Source: Ignavibacteriota bacterium (GTDB taxonomy: Bacteria; Bacteroidota; Ignavibacteria; Ignavibacteriales; Melioribacteraceae). Taken from it: a stretch of DNA of 64,000 bases. Shown here one piece after another: positions 23,490 to 31,937 of this stretch (the first letter of the stretch is position 1; every line of letters begins with the position of its first letter). The stretch covers positions 160,252-224,251 of the forward strand of contig JABFGH010000007.1 of assembly GCA_013112585.1 (NCBI GenBank). The letters run 5' to 3'. Made by a program: the position numbers and the translations under genes. The notes beneath the pieces are model-generated. The model saw only the letters and a program-made list of their open reading frames with translations. It ran no database searches and was not told the DNA's origin.

Positions 23490-23960
23490 GTGGCTAATTT
23501 TGTTTATTTAAGCAAAGAGCGACTGCATGAATTAGAGCAGGAACTTAAAGAGCTTAAAACGAACGGCAGAAAACAGATGGCAGAAAGAATTGCCGAAGCA
23601 CGTGCACATGGAGATCTATCGGAAAACGCCGAATACGATGCTGCAAAAGATGAACAGGGATTGCTTGAATTAAAAATTAGCAAAATGGAAACAATGCTTT
23701 CCCGGGCGCAAATAATTGATATCTCCTCAATGCCGCGGGATCAAATTCATATTCTTTCAAAAGTAGAAGTAAAGAACTTGAACAATTCCAAAGTATTCAA
23801 TTACATGCTTGTTTCTCCCGAAGAGGCTGATCTGCAAAAAGGAAAAATTTCTATGACTTCCCCGGTTGGTCAATCCTTAATGGGTAAAAAAGTCGGTGAT
23901 ATAGTTCAGGCAAAAGTGCCGGCCGGTATTATTAAATTTGAAATATTGAATGTAGAATAG
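23490..23960 (+). CDS. greA: Transcription elongation factor GreA
   Basis: GreA binds the secondary channel of RNA polymerase and stimulates cleavage of backtracked RNA. The N-terminal coiled coil spans about residues 10-75. It contains the conserved loop GDLSENAEYDAAKDEQG, whose Asp and Glu residues at the tip coordinate Mg2+ in the polymerase active site. The C-terminal FKBP-like domain ends with SPVGQSLMGKKVGDIV and VPAGIIKFEILNVE. The start is GTG at 23490, supported by TTAGGAGTT eight bases upstream and by the family N-terminus; no better ATG is available. The leader carries a terminator, suggesting self-limiting expression. The length of 156 residues is normal. Confidence 0.95.
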   Translation: MANFVYLSKERLHELEQELKELKTNGRKQMAERIAEARAHGDLSENAEYDAAKDEQGLLELKISKMETMLSRAQIIDISSMPRDQIHILSKVEVKNLNNSKVFNYMLVSPEEADLQKGKISMTSPVGQSLMGKKVGDIVQAKVPAGIIKFEILNVE

Positions 23961-24035
23961 TTTGCACTACTTTTTTAAACCGCCGTTTTTCGAACTGCTT
24001 ATAAATTCAAAATCAATTTTAGTTGATTTCCGTAA

Positions 24036-25403
24036 ATGAAAACCACTGAACAAAAGATTATCAAATTTATTGATAGAGAAGGTTTAATTGAGCAAGGTGA
24101 TAGTTTGCTAATTGCCTTTAGCGGCGGTCCCGATTCGGTTTTTCTTTTTCACTTTTTAATTAAATTTAAAAAAAGATTTAAAGTAAATTTAGCTGCCTGT
24201 CATGTTAATCATAATTTAAGGGGCAGGCAATCAGATGATGATGCGGAGTTTTGCAAAGCTGTTTGTGCAGAATTTAGTATCCCGTTCTTTGAAGCTAATG
24301 TTGATGTAAAAAATTACGCTGCTGAAAAGGGTTTATCAATTGAAGAGGCTGCACGCAATTTGCGGTACAATTTCTTTAGTAAAATTGCCTCTGAAAATAG
24401 CTGCAATAAAATTGTAACCGCGCATAATAAAGATGATAACACCGAAACAGTTTTACTTAATCTTTTTAAGGGAACAGGTTTAACCGGTCTTTCAGGAATT
24501 CCAATTCGAAGGGATAATATTATTAGACCTTTACTCTGCTTAGATAAAGCTGAAATATTGGAATACCTTAAAGCTGATAAACTTGCATATCGAATTGATA
24601 AATCAAATTTTCAAAATGACTTTAAACGCAATTTTTTGAGAAATAAAATTATTTCTAAAATCAAAGATGAAATTAACCCTTCGTTGGATGATGCAATTTT
24701 TAATTCATCTCAAATTTTTAAGAATAGCGATAAGGTTTTGAATACTTTTATTGAAAGTATTTCCGGAAAGTATTTTTCGGGCACTGATGAAACTTTGCAT
24801 CTGGACCTAAAATTAATTGATGACTACAATGATGAGATTCTCGGAGAAGCATTAAAATATAATTTACTGAAAGAATTCAATCATACTTTTAATTTTGATG
24901 ATTACTTGAAACTAAAAGAGCTGGCTGATCATCAAACGGGTAAAAAAGTTATACTTTCAAAAAATATTGAAGCCTACAAAGAACGAGGCGCAATTGTTTT
25001 TGTTAGATCAATAAAGAATAAAAAATTTGTTGAACAAAAAATAAAGGCAGATCAGCAAATTGAGTTTAACGGCAGAGTTTTTGGAATTAATGAGGTAAAA
25101 AATAAAAAGCAGATTAAGTTGAACAGCGATGAACAAGTTGAGTTTATTTGCGCTGATGATTTAAGTGATGAATTTACTTTACGCAGGTGGAAAGCCGGCG
25201 ATAAGTTTATTCCGCTTGGAATGAATAATTTTAAAAAAGTATCTGACTTTTTAAATGAGCAGCAAGTGCCTGCATATAAAAAAAAAGAACAATTACTGCT
25301 GACTAATCGGAACAATATAGTATGGGTAATTGGTTTAAGAATTGACAATAGAATAAGGTATTCTGATAAATGCAAAAAGACCTACAAAATTTGGATGAGG
25401 TAA
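24036..25403 (+). CDS. tilS: tRNA(Ile)-lysidine synthetase
   Basis: TilS attaches lysine to C34 of the CAU-anticodon tRNA-Ile so that it reads AUA codons. The ATP-pyrophosphatase P-loop SGGPDSVFLFHF lies near residue 30, and the N-type domain includes ACHVNHNLRG, SIEEAARNLRY and TAHNKDDNTETVL, all diagnostic. The C-terminal domain includes LRRWKAGDKFIPLGM. At 455 residues it is full length. The gene overlaps hpt by 34 bases, and tilS-hpt-ftsH is a gene order conserved across many bacteria. This supports co-transcription. Confidence 0.94.
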   Translation: MKTTEQKIIKFIDREGLIEQGDSLLIAFSGGPDSVFLFHFLIKFKKRFKVNLAACHVNHNLRGRQSDDDAEFCKAVCAEFSIPFFEANVDVKNYAAEKGLSIEEAARNLRYNFFSKIASENSCNKIVTAHNKDDNTETVLLNLFKGTGLTGLSGIPIRRDNIIRPLLCLDKAEILEYLKADKLAYRIDKSNFQNDFKRNFLRNKIISKIKDEINPSLDDAIFNSSQIFKNSDKVLNTFIESISGKYFSGTDETLHLDLKLIDDYNDEILGEALKYNLLKEFNHTFNFDDYLKLKELADHQTGKKVILSKNIEAYKERGAIVFVRSIKNKKFVEQKIKADQQIEFNGRVFGINEVKNKKQIKLNSDEQVEFICADDLSDEFTLRRWKAGDKFIPLGMNNFKKVSDFLNEQQVPAYKKKEQLLLTNRNNIVWVIGLRIDNRIRYSDKCKKTYKIWMR

Positions 25404-25954
25404 AAAAGGAACAAAAGGACGAAATTCACGTCGGATCAGAAGTGTTTGTTCCTTTTTTAAGTGAAGAAAAAATTCAAAAAAGAATTATAGAACTTGGTGC
25501 TCAGATTTCTGAAGAGTATAAAGATAAACTTCCGATAATTATCGGAATACTTAACGGTTCATTTATTTTTATGGCGGATTTGGTAAAGAATATTCCAATT
25601 AATTGTGAAATCGATTTTTTCAAATTATCGAGTTACGGGGAATCAAAAATATCATCGGGCAAAGTTAAAATGCTAAAAGAACTGAATGCCGATATAAAAG
25701 ATAGGCACGTAATTATAGTTGAAGATATTGTCGATTCCGGCTTATCAATAAAATACATTGAAGAATTAATTGGTGAATCGGAACCGGCGAGCATGAAGGT
25801 TGTTACCCTTTTGTTGAAGCCTGAGAGTCTAAAATATGATGTTAAAATTGATTATATTGGCTTTGAAATTCCCAACAAGTTTGTACTTGGGTACGGCTTA
25901 GATTATGCTCAGAAGTACAGAAATTTAAGATCTATTTATGTTTTAAAGGATTAA
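25370..25954 (+). CDS. hpt: Hypoxanthine phosphoribosyltransferase
   Basis: HPRT salvages hypoxanthine and guanine into IMP and GMP using PRPP. The PRPP-binding motif [13 protein letters not shown] is near residues 103-115. The PP-binding loop [12 protein letters not shown] is near residue 60, and the purine-contact region is [15 protein letters not shown]. At 194 residues it has about 15 extra N-terminal residues ([16 protein letters not shown]) because the start lies inside tilS; an alternative start inside the frame is not evident before the conserved core. Its position between tilS and ftsH matches the ancestral bacterial order. Confidence 0.93.
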   Translation: MQKDLQNLDEVKKEQKDEIHVGSEVFVPFLSEEKIQKRIIELGAQISEEYKDKLPIIIGILNGSFIFMADLVKNIPINCEIDFFKLSSYGESKISSGKVKMLKELNADIKDRHVIIVEDIVDSGLSIKYIEELIGESEPASMKVVTLLLKPESLKYDVKIDYIGFEIPNKFVLGYGLDYAQKYRNLRSIYVLKD

Positions 25955-25971
25955 CGGAGAAAGCAAACAAA

Positions 25972-28107
25972 ATGTTTAATAAAATTAAGTTAATGATGGC
26001 AAACGGAAACGACAATAAGAGTTTTTTTGATAGAAAAAACAATAAAGATTCAAGCGGCGGAAAAGACCCTAAAAAACCCGATGGTGATTTTGATTGGACG
26101 AAGGTAATAAAAACAGTTTTCAGCTGGGGTGCAGTAATTATTGCCGCTGTAATAATTATGCAGTTTATGAAAACAGGCTCAACAAATGCTACAGAGGTAA
26201 CATTCGATGTTTATGAGAATTTTGTAAATTCCGATAAAATAGCAGAAGCCGAAATTATAAAAACCGATATTAATGATTATTCCTTTGAAGGTACACTAAA
26301 AACCGAAGAACGAATAATGATGAACAATCAGTCGGTCAAAGTAAAAAAGTTTACTACCACACTTGTAGAGCCTGTAATTCAAGAGCAGGTAAAAATTTGG
26401 AATCAAAAAGGAATACGATATACATTTGTAAAAGATTCCAATGAGTGGCTGACGATTATTGTTGGTGTACTTCCATGGATATTGATAATCGGCGTTTGGA
26501 TATTATTTATGCGCAGAATGCAGGGCGGTGCCGGAGGCGGTTCTCGCGGTATTTTTAACTTTGGTAAAAGTAAAGCTAAAATGATATCCGAAAGCAACAT
26601 AAAAGTTACATTCAAAGATGTTGCCGGTGCCGATGAGGCTAAAATGGAATTGGAAGAAATAATTGAATTTTTAAAGGAACCCTCAAAATTTCAAAAACTC
26701 GGCGGTAAAATTCCGCGCGGTGTATTACTGCTGGGACCTCCCGGAACAGGTAAAACATTATTAGCTCGTGCAGTTTCGGGCGAAGCCGGTGTGCCGTTCT
26801 TTTCAATAAGCGGTGCCGACTTTGTTGAAATGTTCGTTGGTGTTGGAGCCAGCCGTGTTAGGGATTTATTTGAACAAGGAAAAAAGAACGCACCATGCAT
26901 AATATTTATAGATGAGATTGATGCTGTAGGCAGGCATCGCGGTGCAGGTTTAGGCGGCGGGCATGATGAAAGAGAACAGACATTAAACGCACTACTTGTT
27001 GAAATGGACGGTTTTGAACAAAATAGCGGCGTTATTATTATTGCAGCTACTAACAGACCCGATGTACTCGACCCGGCTTTACTGAGACCCGGAAGGTTCG
27101 ACAGGCAGGTAGTTGTTGATAGACCCGATGTTCAAGGAAGAGAAGGCATATTAAAGGTTCATACCAAGAGTATTCCTTTAGGTGATGATGTAAAATTAAA
27201 GACATTGGCAAAAGGCACACCCGGATTATCCGGTGCCGATTTAGCGAATATGGTTAATGAAGCGGCTCTTCTTGCAGCACGAAAGGATAAAAAGAAAGTT
27301 TGGATGACGGATTTTGAAGAAGCGAAAGACAAAGTAATGATGGGAATGGAAAGAAAAAGCTTAATAATTTCTGAAGAGGAGAAGAAGATAACCTCTTACC
27401 ATGAGATAGGTCATGTGCTGGTTGCTCTACTTACACCGGGTTCAGACCCTGTTCATAAAGTAACAATCATTCCCCGCGGAAGAGCACTTGGTGTTACTAC
27501 TTATTTACCGGTGGATGAAAAACATACTTATTCTAAAGACTATCTTGAAGCAATGATAACTTATGCTCTTGGCGGACGCGCAGCAGAAAAAATTGTTTTT
27601 AACCAGTACACTACCGGGGCAGGGAATGATATAGAAAAAGCTACCAACTTAGCCCGTAAAATGGTTTGTGAATGGGGCATGAGTGATAAATTAGGTCCCC
27701 TTGCATATGGCAAAAATGAAGAAGAAATTTTCCTAGGCAGAGAAATAACCAAGCATCAGAATTTTAGTGAAAAAACTGCTCAGGAAATAGATGCTGAAAT
27801 TAAGGAAATTGTAACAGCATGCATGAAAAGAGCTGAGAATGTGTTATCGGAAAATATAGATATGCTCCATAAATTATCATTAGAACTACTCGAAAGAGAA
27901 ATACTTGATGCTGAAGAGATAGATAAAATTATGAAAGGTGAAGAACTGCCGCCTGTTAGAAGATCTGACAACGGCGAGGATGAAGATGAAAAAATTGACG
28001 AAGCCGATGATAAAAAAGTACCCGAACATGTTCAAAAATTAATGGAAGATAAAAATAAAAGATCGAGCGAAGAAGGAAAAGACAGCAAAGATGACAGCAG
28101 CCGATAA
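25972..28107 (+). CDS. ftsH: ATP-dependent zinc metalloprotease FtsH
   Basis: FtsH is a membrane-anchored AAA+ protease that degrades misfolded membrane proteins and some regulators. Transmembrane helices lie around residues 46-64 and 160-180, with a small periplasmic domain between them. The AAA module has Walker A GPPGTGKT at 255-262, Walker B IIFIDEID and the second-region sensor [19 protein letters not shown]. The zinc site HEIGH is at 477-481. The 711-residue length includes an extended, charged N-terminus ([13 protein letters not shown]) and an acidic C-terminal tail, which are lineage-specific. The C-terminus overlaps the next gene by 17 bases. Confidence 0.96.
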   Translation: MFNKIKLMMANGNDNKSFFDRKNNKDSSGGKDPKKPDGDFDWTKVIKTVFSWGAVIIAAVIIMQFMKTGSTNATEVTFDVYENFVNSDKIAEAEIIKTDINDYSFEGTLKTEERIMMNNQSVKVKKFTTTLVEPVIQEQVKIWNQKGIRYTFVKDSNEWLTIIVGVLPWILIIGVWILFMRRMQGGAGGGSRGIFNFGKSKAKMISESNIKVTFKDVAGADEAKMELEEIIEFLKEPSKFQKLGGKIPRGVLLLGPPGTGKTLLARAVSGEAGVPFFSISGADFVEMFVGVGASRVRDLFEQGKKNAPCIIFIDEIDAVGRHRGAGLGGGHDEREQTLNALLVEMDGFEQNSGVIIIAATNRPDVLDPALLRPGRFDRQVVVDRPDVQGREGILKVHTKSIPLGDDVKLKTLAKGTPGLSGADLANMVNEAALLAARKDKKKVWMTDFEEAKDKVMMGMERKSLIISEEEKKITSYHEIGHVLVALLTPGSDPVHKVTIIPRGRALGVTTYLPVDEKHTYSKDYLEAMITYALGGRAAEKIVFNQYTTGAGNDIEKATNLARKMVCEWGMSDKLGPLAYGKNEEEIFLGREITKHQNFSEKTAQEIDAEIKEIVTACMKRAENVLSENIDMLHKLSLELLEREILDAEEIDKIMKGEELPPVRRSDNGEDEDEKIDEADDKKVPEHVQKLMEDKNKRSSEEGKDSKDDSSR

Positions 28108-28759
28108 TGGTTTTATAAATTATAAGCATGAACTTTTAAGAAAAAGTATTCATCTTTGTTCTCTTTCAATTCCGATTATATATTATTTTGTAACAAAAGA
28201 ATTAGCCTTAACCATTTTAGTGCCGCTTACAATCTTTTCCCTCATACTGGATTTTGGGCGGCATGTTTTTCCTCCTCTCAACAAATTATTTACACTCCTA
28301 TTCGATTTTATGCTAAGGGAACATGAAAAAGACCCGAACAAAAAAAACTTAAGCGGCGCCTCCTACGTTCTACTTGCAAGCACACTTTCAATATTATTTT
28401 TTCCTAAACTCTTTGCAATAACAGGAATTGCTGTGTTGATTTTAGGCGATATTGCAGCAGCTTTGATAGGAAGAAAATTTGGGAAACATAAATTCTTTTT
28501 TAAAAGTTTAGAAGGAACACTTGCATTTTTTGTTGTGTCATGTATTGTAGTATTGCTTATTCCGAAGGTTGAAGGATTATTGCTGGAATACATAATTGGT
28601 TTTATTGCAGCAGCGGTTGGTGCATTAGCCGAAAATTTATCCTACGGCTGGGCTGATGATAATTTAACAATTCCAATTTCCGTTGGACTAACAATGGCTT
28701 TACTCTATTGGCTGCTGCTTCCCGAATTAATTATTGCTTTACCAAATGTGCCAGGTTAA
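28091..28759 (+). CDS. CTP-dependent diacylglycerol/polyprenol kinase family protein
   Basis: This 222-residue integral membrane protein matches the DGK1/SEC59/VTE5 family, which phosphorylates lipid alcohols such as diacylglycerol, dolichol or phytol using CTP. Landmarks are the N-terminal [10 protein letters not shown], the DFGRH motif, [19 protein letters not shown] and [10 protein letters not shown], in the family order. About six or seven hydrophobic spans are visible. It overlaps the end of ftsH by 17 bases, so it is co-translated with it. The name phosphatidate cytidylyltransferase is sometimes given to this family. The actual lipid substrate cannot be deduced. Confidence 0.82.
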   Translation: MTAADNGFINYKHELLRKSIHLCSLSIPIIYYFVTKELALTILVPLTIFSLILDFGRHVFPPLNKLFTLLFDFMLREHEKDPNKKNLSGASYVLLASTLSILFFPKLFAITGIAVLILGDIAAALIGRKFGKHKFFFKSLEGTLAFFVVSCIVVLLIPKVEGLLLEYIIGFIAAAVGALAENLSYGWADDNLTIPISVGLTMALLYWLLLPELIIALPNVPG

Positions 28760-28822
28760 TTTAATGAAACAAAGTTATTTCTTTTTTGTATAATTTTAGT
28801 CCCTAACAAAAATCAAGATGCT

Positions 28823-29944
28823 ATGAAAAAACAAAACAATACTTTTTTATTAAGCTCAACAACTATTAGTCTATTAATATTTCTGGCTGCAGTTTTTGCT
28901 TCATGCGACTTACCTAAAAAACAAGCCGTTGGAATTGAAGATGAAATACTTGTCGTAGCAGATTCAGCGGAGTACTATGAACTTGAGCCTGAATTGCTTA
29001 GTACCTTCGGCAAACTAATTTACACTCCGCAAGGGGAACCGCTTTTTTCAATAAGAAGAAAAGACTTTGTAGATTTGGAAAGTATTGAGAACCGGAAAAA
29101 TATTATTATCCTCGCACCGGTTAATTCAGAATCCTACCCTTCACAATTTATCAGTTCAATTTTAGATTCAAACGTACGAGCCTTAGTTGACAGCGGCGAA
29201 GAGTTCGTTTTTAATAAATATGATCTTTGGGCGGGTAATCAGCTTGTAATGATTTTAACGGGAAGAAATATTGAAGAGATGAAAAAGAATATTTTGAAAG
29301 AAAGTGAAAACCTGCTCTACTATTTTCAAAAACTTTCTAACAAAAGATTAAAGCGTAATTTATACAGCCGCAAATATGAAAAGAAAGAGATACAGGGTAA
29401 ATTGCTTAAGCAGCATGGCTGGGTAATGTATGTGCAGGCTGATTTTCATTTAGCTTTAAACAAACCCGAAGAAAATTTTGTATGGCTTAGGAGAGCACCC
29501 GGCTCTGATATGGAAAGATGGATTTTTGTTCACTGGATTGAAAATGCCTCGCCTGCTCTGCTCGATAAAGATTCTATTAAAAATATTAGGCAGCGTATAA
29601 CTAATGAATTTTACAGAACTGCCGATGATTCCGCTTTTGTTGAAATAACCCCGCAGCCTTATCAGCCGATTGTTAAAGAGGTTAACTTTTTAGACAGATA
29701 CGCTTTGATGTCTCAAGGCTTTTGGCGTTTTAGTGATAAGAGCGGCGGTGGACCTTTTATCAATTACACTTTTTATGATGAAGACACTAAAAGACTTTAT
29801 ATGCTTGATGGCTCAATTTATGCACCAAAGTATTATAAGAAAAAATTAATTCAGCAGGTTGATGTTATGCTGCAATCCTTTATGACAGAGGCTGAGTTGA
29901 GTGAAGACAGAAAAGACGAACTCCTTTCCGCTATTGAAGATTAG
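28823..29944 (+). CDS. DUF4837 family lipoprotein
   Basis: The 373-residue product has a lipoprotein-type N-terminus (LAAVFASCDLPKK, Cys at about 29) and a mature domain matching DUF4837, a family found mainly in Bacteroidota. Recognisable parts are IEDEILVVADSAEYYELEPEL in its beginning, the central RRAPGSDMERWIFVHW, GFWRFSDKSGGGPFINY and the late MLDGSIYAPKYYKKKLIQQ. Function is unknown; an envelope location is inferred from the signal. It lies 63 bases after the lipid kinase gene and is followed by a strong terminator shared with a convergent gene. Confidence 0.82.
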   Translation: MKKQNNTFLLSSTTISLLIFLAAVFASCDLPKKQAVGIEDEILVVADSAEYYELEPELLSTFGKLIYTPQGEPLFSIRRKDFVDLESIENRKNIIILAPVNSESYPSQFISSILDSNVRALVDSGEEFVFNKYDLWAGNQLVMILTGRNIEEMKKNILKESENLLYYFQKLSNKRLKRNLYSRKYEKKEIQGKLLKQHGWVMYVQADFHLALNKPEENFVWLRRAPGSDMERWIFVHWIENASPALLDKDSIKNIRQRITNEFYRTADDSAFVEITPQPYQPIVKEVNFLDRYALMSQGFWRFSDKSGGGPFINYTFYDEDTKRLYMLDGSIYAPKYYKKKLIQQVDVMLQSFMTEAELSEDRKDELLSAIED

Positions 29945-29968
29945 CTGATATATGCTTTTATGATTTTA

Positions 29969-29998
29969 AGCACAGGTTAAATTAGCCTGTGCTTTTTT
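29969..29998 (+). terminator. Terminator after the DUF4837 gene
   Basis: AGCACAGG at 29969-29976 pairs with CCTGTGCT at 29986-29993, followed by T residues to 29998. The convergent DUF2723 gene ends inside the T-run at 29997, so the same hairpin may serve weakly in both directions. Confidence 0.85.
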
Positions 29999-31937
29999 AC
30001 TTTAAACCTTTTAGCTGTGCCGGTAATTTGTAGTCGGGAAAAACATCTCTAATTTTATTCACATAAACTTTTGCTCTTTCAGTTTTTTTAAAATTCATTT
30101 CATAAATGGCGCGGTTTGTAAGCATTGTGGCGGTTATGTTCTTAATAAAGTTTGTATAATGATTTTCTACATTTAGTTCTCTAAATTCAAAATCGGGTTT
30201 GCGTGCTTCCTGGTATTCAAGCGACTTTGACACACGGTAAAGAAATAGTTCAGGAATTAAATAGTAACCCGGCGGCAGTTGAAATTCACCCCGCTGCATT
30301 TCGTTTTCTATCATTTCCGGCGCAATGTAAATTGTATGTTCACCAATATTCTCAGTAACCAGTCCTGTCATTATTCTTCGATAAGCAGCTTCTAATAATT
30401 GCGGATTAAAATTTTCACTTCTTTCAAATGGTTTGACGGCTTCAATAAATGTATTTACATCTTTTTCAATTCCATTTAATATTCCCGGGTAGCAAGTCTC
30501 TAATTGATTAAAGTACCATGAACGGCGGAGTAATTCCTTATCAATTACAGCAACGTCTCTTCTGTAGTTTTCTACAAACTGAAAGTAGTATGATGCCGAT
30601 AAAAAATAATCCCACTGATAGCTTAGTATTATTGCATTCTCATCAACACTGTTTAATAATGATTTTGTGTAATCTTCATAAATGTAGTTTTTGCTTTGGT
30701 CCACCTTACCGCTATTCATAAAATAAATTACAGCAATAAGAATAGATAAAAATACCGCAGATATATTTTCCTGCATATTTTTCTTTTTAAGAAAAATTAT
30801 TATTTGATAGAAAGCAAAAGAGGCAAACATTGCAGAAGCAATATATGCAAGCAGAAAGTATGAATCGATATCAACAATATCATAATTGATGGAATAAAGC
30901 ACTGTGGATGCGAATGAAATTAAAATAAAAAATGAAATCCTTTTGAATGATCTAAATCCTATTAGCAATCCGGCAGCAATTAAAAGAACCCCAATAATTG
31001 TAAACTCGTTTGCATAGTTAGAGAAAAAATACTCGAGCTGTTTTTTTGCAGCATCGGTAGATGAGAAAAGCCAAACCTGATATTGCTTACCCGAAATATG
31101 CCGTATTAAATTTTCCCAATTAACCGGGTTACCCCAGTTAAGCAGCGGACTAAATGAGGCGCGTATAGGCAGGTATGAATAGATTAAGATTAAAATAGGA
31201 AAGAAAATTGCCAGCATTTTACCAAGTGTAGTAAAGGCAGCTTTCGTAAATTTTTCTTTTGAAAAAAATAAAAATGCAATTCCGGGAAGAATGAGAAGTG
31301 TTGTCATGTGATTTGAAAAACTTAAAGCGAGCAAAACTGAAAGCGCAAACCAATGTTTATTCGTTTTGTTTTTTTCATCAAAGAAGTATGCTTTTAGTAA
31401 TAAATAAATTACTGAGTTAATCAAAAGTAAATGAAGGGAGTAAACTTCAATAGATGTACTCTGAAACCAGTAGGTTGTGCTGAATGCTAAAAATAGACCG
31501 CTTAAAACGGAGACAATTAATTTAGTTAATTCCGGCAGCTCAACAACTTTAGCAATCGCAGCTTCGGCTTTTTTTGATTTTTTACCCTTTGGTTTAACTT
31601 CTTTTTTCGCAGGTAAATTATCAAAAATTAATTTTACTGATTTAACAAAAAATACAATTCCCGCCGCACACCAAATAGCAGCTAATAAATTTGTTCGGAA
31701 AATTTCAGTGAAGGGTAACGGGATTAGTAAAAACAAATAACCGGCTATTGTGAACAATGGATACCCGGTTGGATGAGCAATTCCAAGTGTACCGATAACG
31801 GCAGCTAATTCGCCTGAATCAATTTGTATAACACTAGGCGCAATTGTGAACATATAAATTATTAGAATTCCCAGACCGGTAAATTCAGCAAAATATTTTT
31901 TTAGAAACTGCAAATTATTTTCCCAAATATTTTTCAA
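29997..31937 (-). CDS. DUF2723 membrane protein (possible glycosyltransferase)
   Basis: The 646-residue protein begins with the DUF2723 signature: IDSGELAAVIGTLGIAHPTG with YPLF directly after. About ten to twelve hydrophobic spans occur in the first 400 residues, followed by a soluble C-terminal part with mixed alpha/beta character. The acidic residue in the first loop and overall plan are like GT-C fold glycosyltransferases such as protein O-mannosyltransferases, and DUF2723 proteins have been linked to O-glycosylation in Bacteroidota. The start overlaps the end of glnE by 23 bases on the same strand, indicating coupling. Specific donor and acceptor are unknown. Confidence 0.82.
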   Translation of the reverse strand: MKNIWENNLQFLKKYFAEFTGLGILIIYMFTIAPSVIQIDSGELAAVIGTLGIAHPTGYPLFTIAGYLFLLIPLPFTEIFRTNLLAAIWCAAGIVFFVKSVKLIFDNLPAKKEVKPKGKKSKKAEAAIAKVVELPELTKLIVSVLSGLFLAFSTTYWFQSTSIEVYSLHLLLINSVIYLLLKAYFFDEKNKTNKHWFALSVLLALSFSNHMTTLLILPGIAFLFFSKEKFTKAAFTTLGKMLAIFFPILILIYSYLPIRASFSPLLNWGNPVNWENLIRHISGKQYQVWLFSSTDAAKKQLEYFFSNYANEFTIIGVLLIAAGLLIGFRSFKRISFFILISFASTVLYSINYDIVDIDSYFLLAYIASAMFASFAFYQIIIFLKKKNMQENISAVFLSILIAVIYFMNSGKVDQSKNYIYEDYTKSLLNSVDENAIILSYQWDYFLSASYYFQFVENYRRDVAVIDKELLRRSWYFNQLETCYPGILNGIEKDVNTFIEAVKPFERSENFNPQLLEAAYRRIMTGLVTENIGEHTIYIAPEMIENEMQRGEFQLPPGYYLIPELFLYRVSKSLEYQEARKPDFEFRELNVENHYTNFIKNITATMLTNRAIYEMNFKKTERAKVYVNKIRDVFPDYKLPAQLKGLK

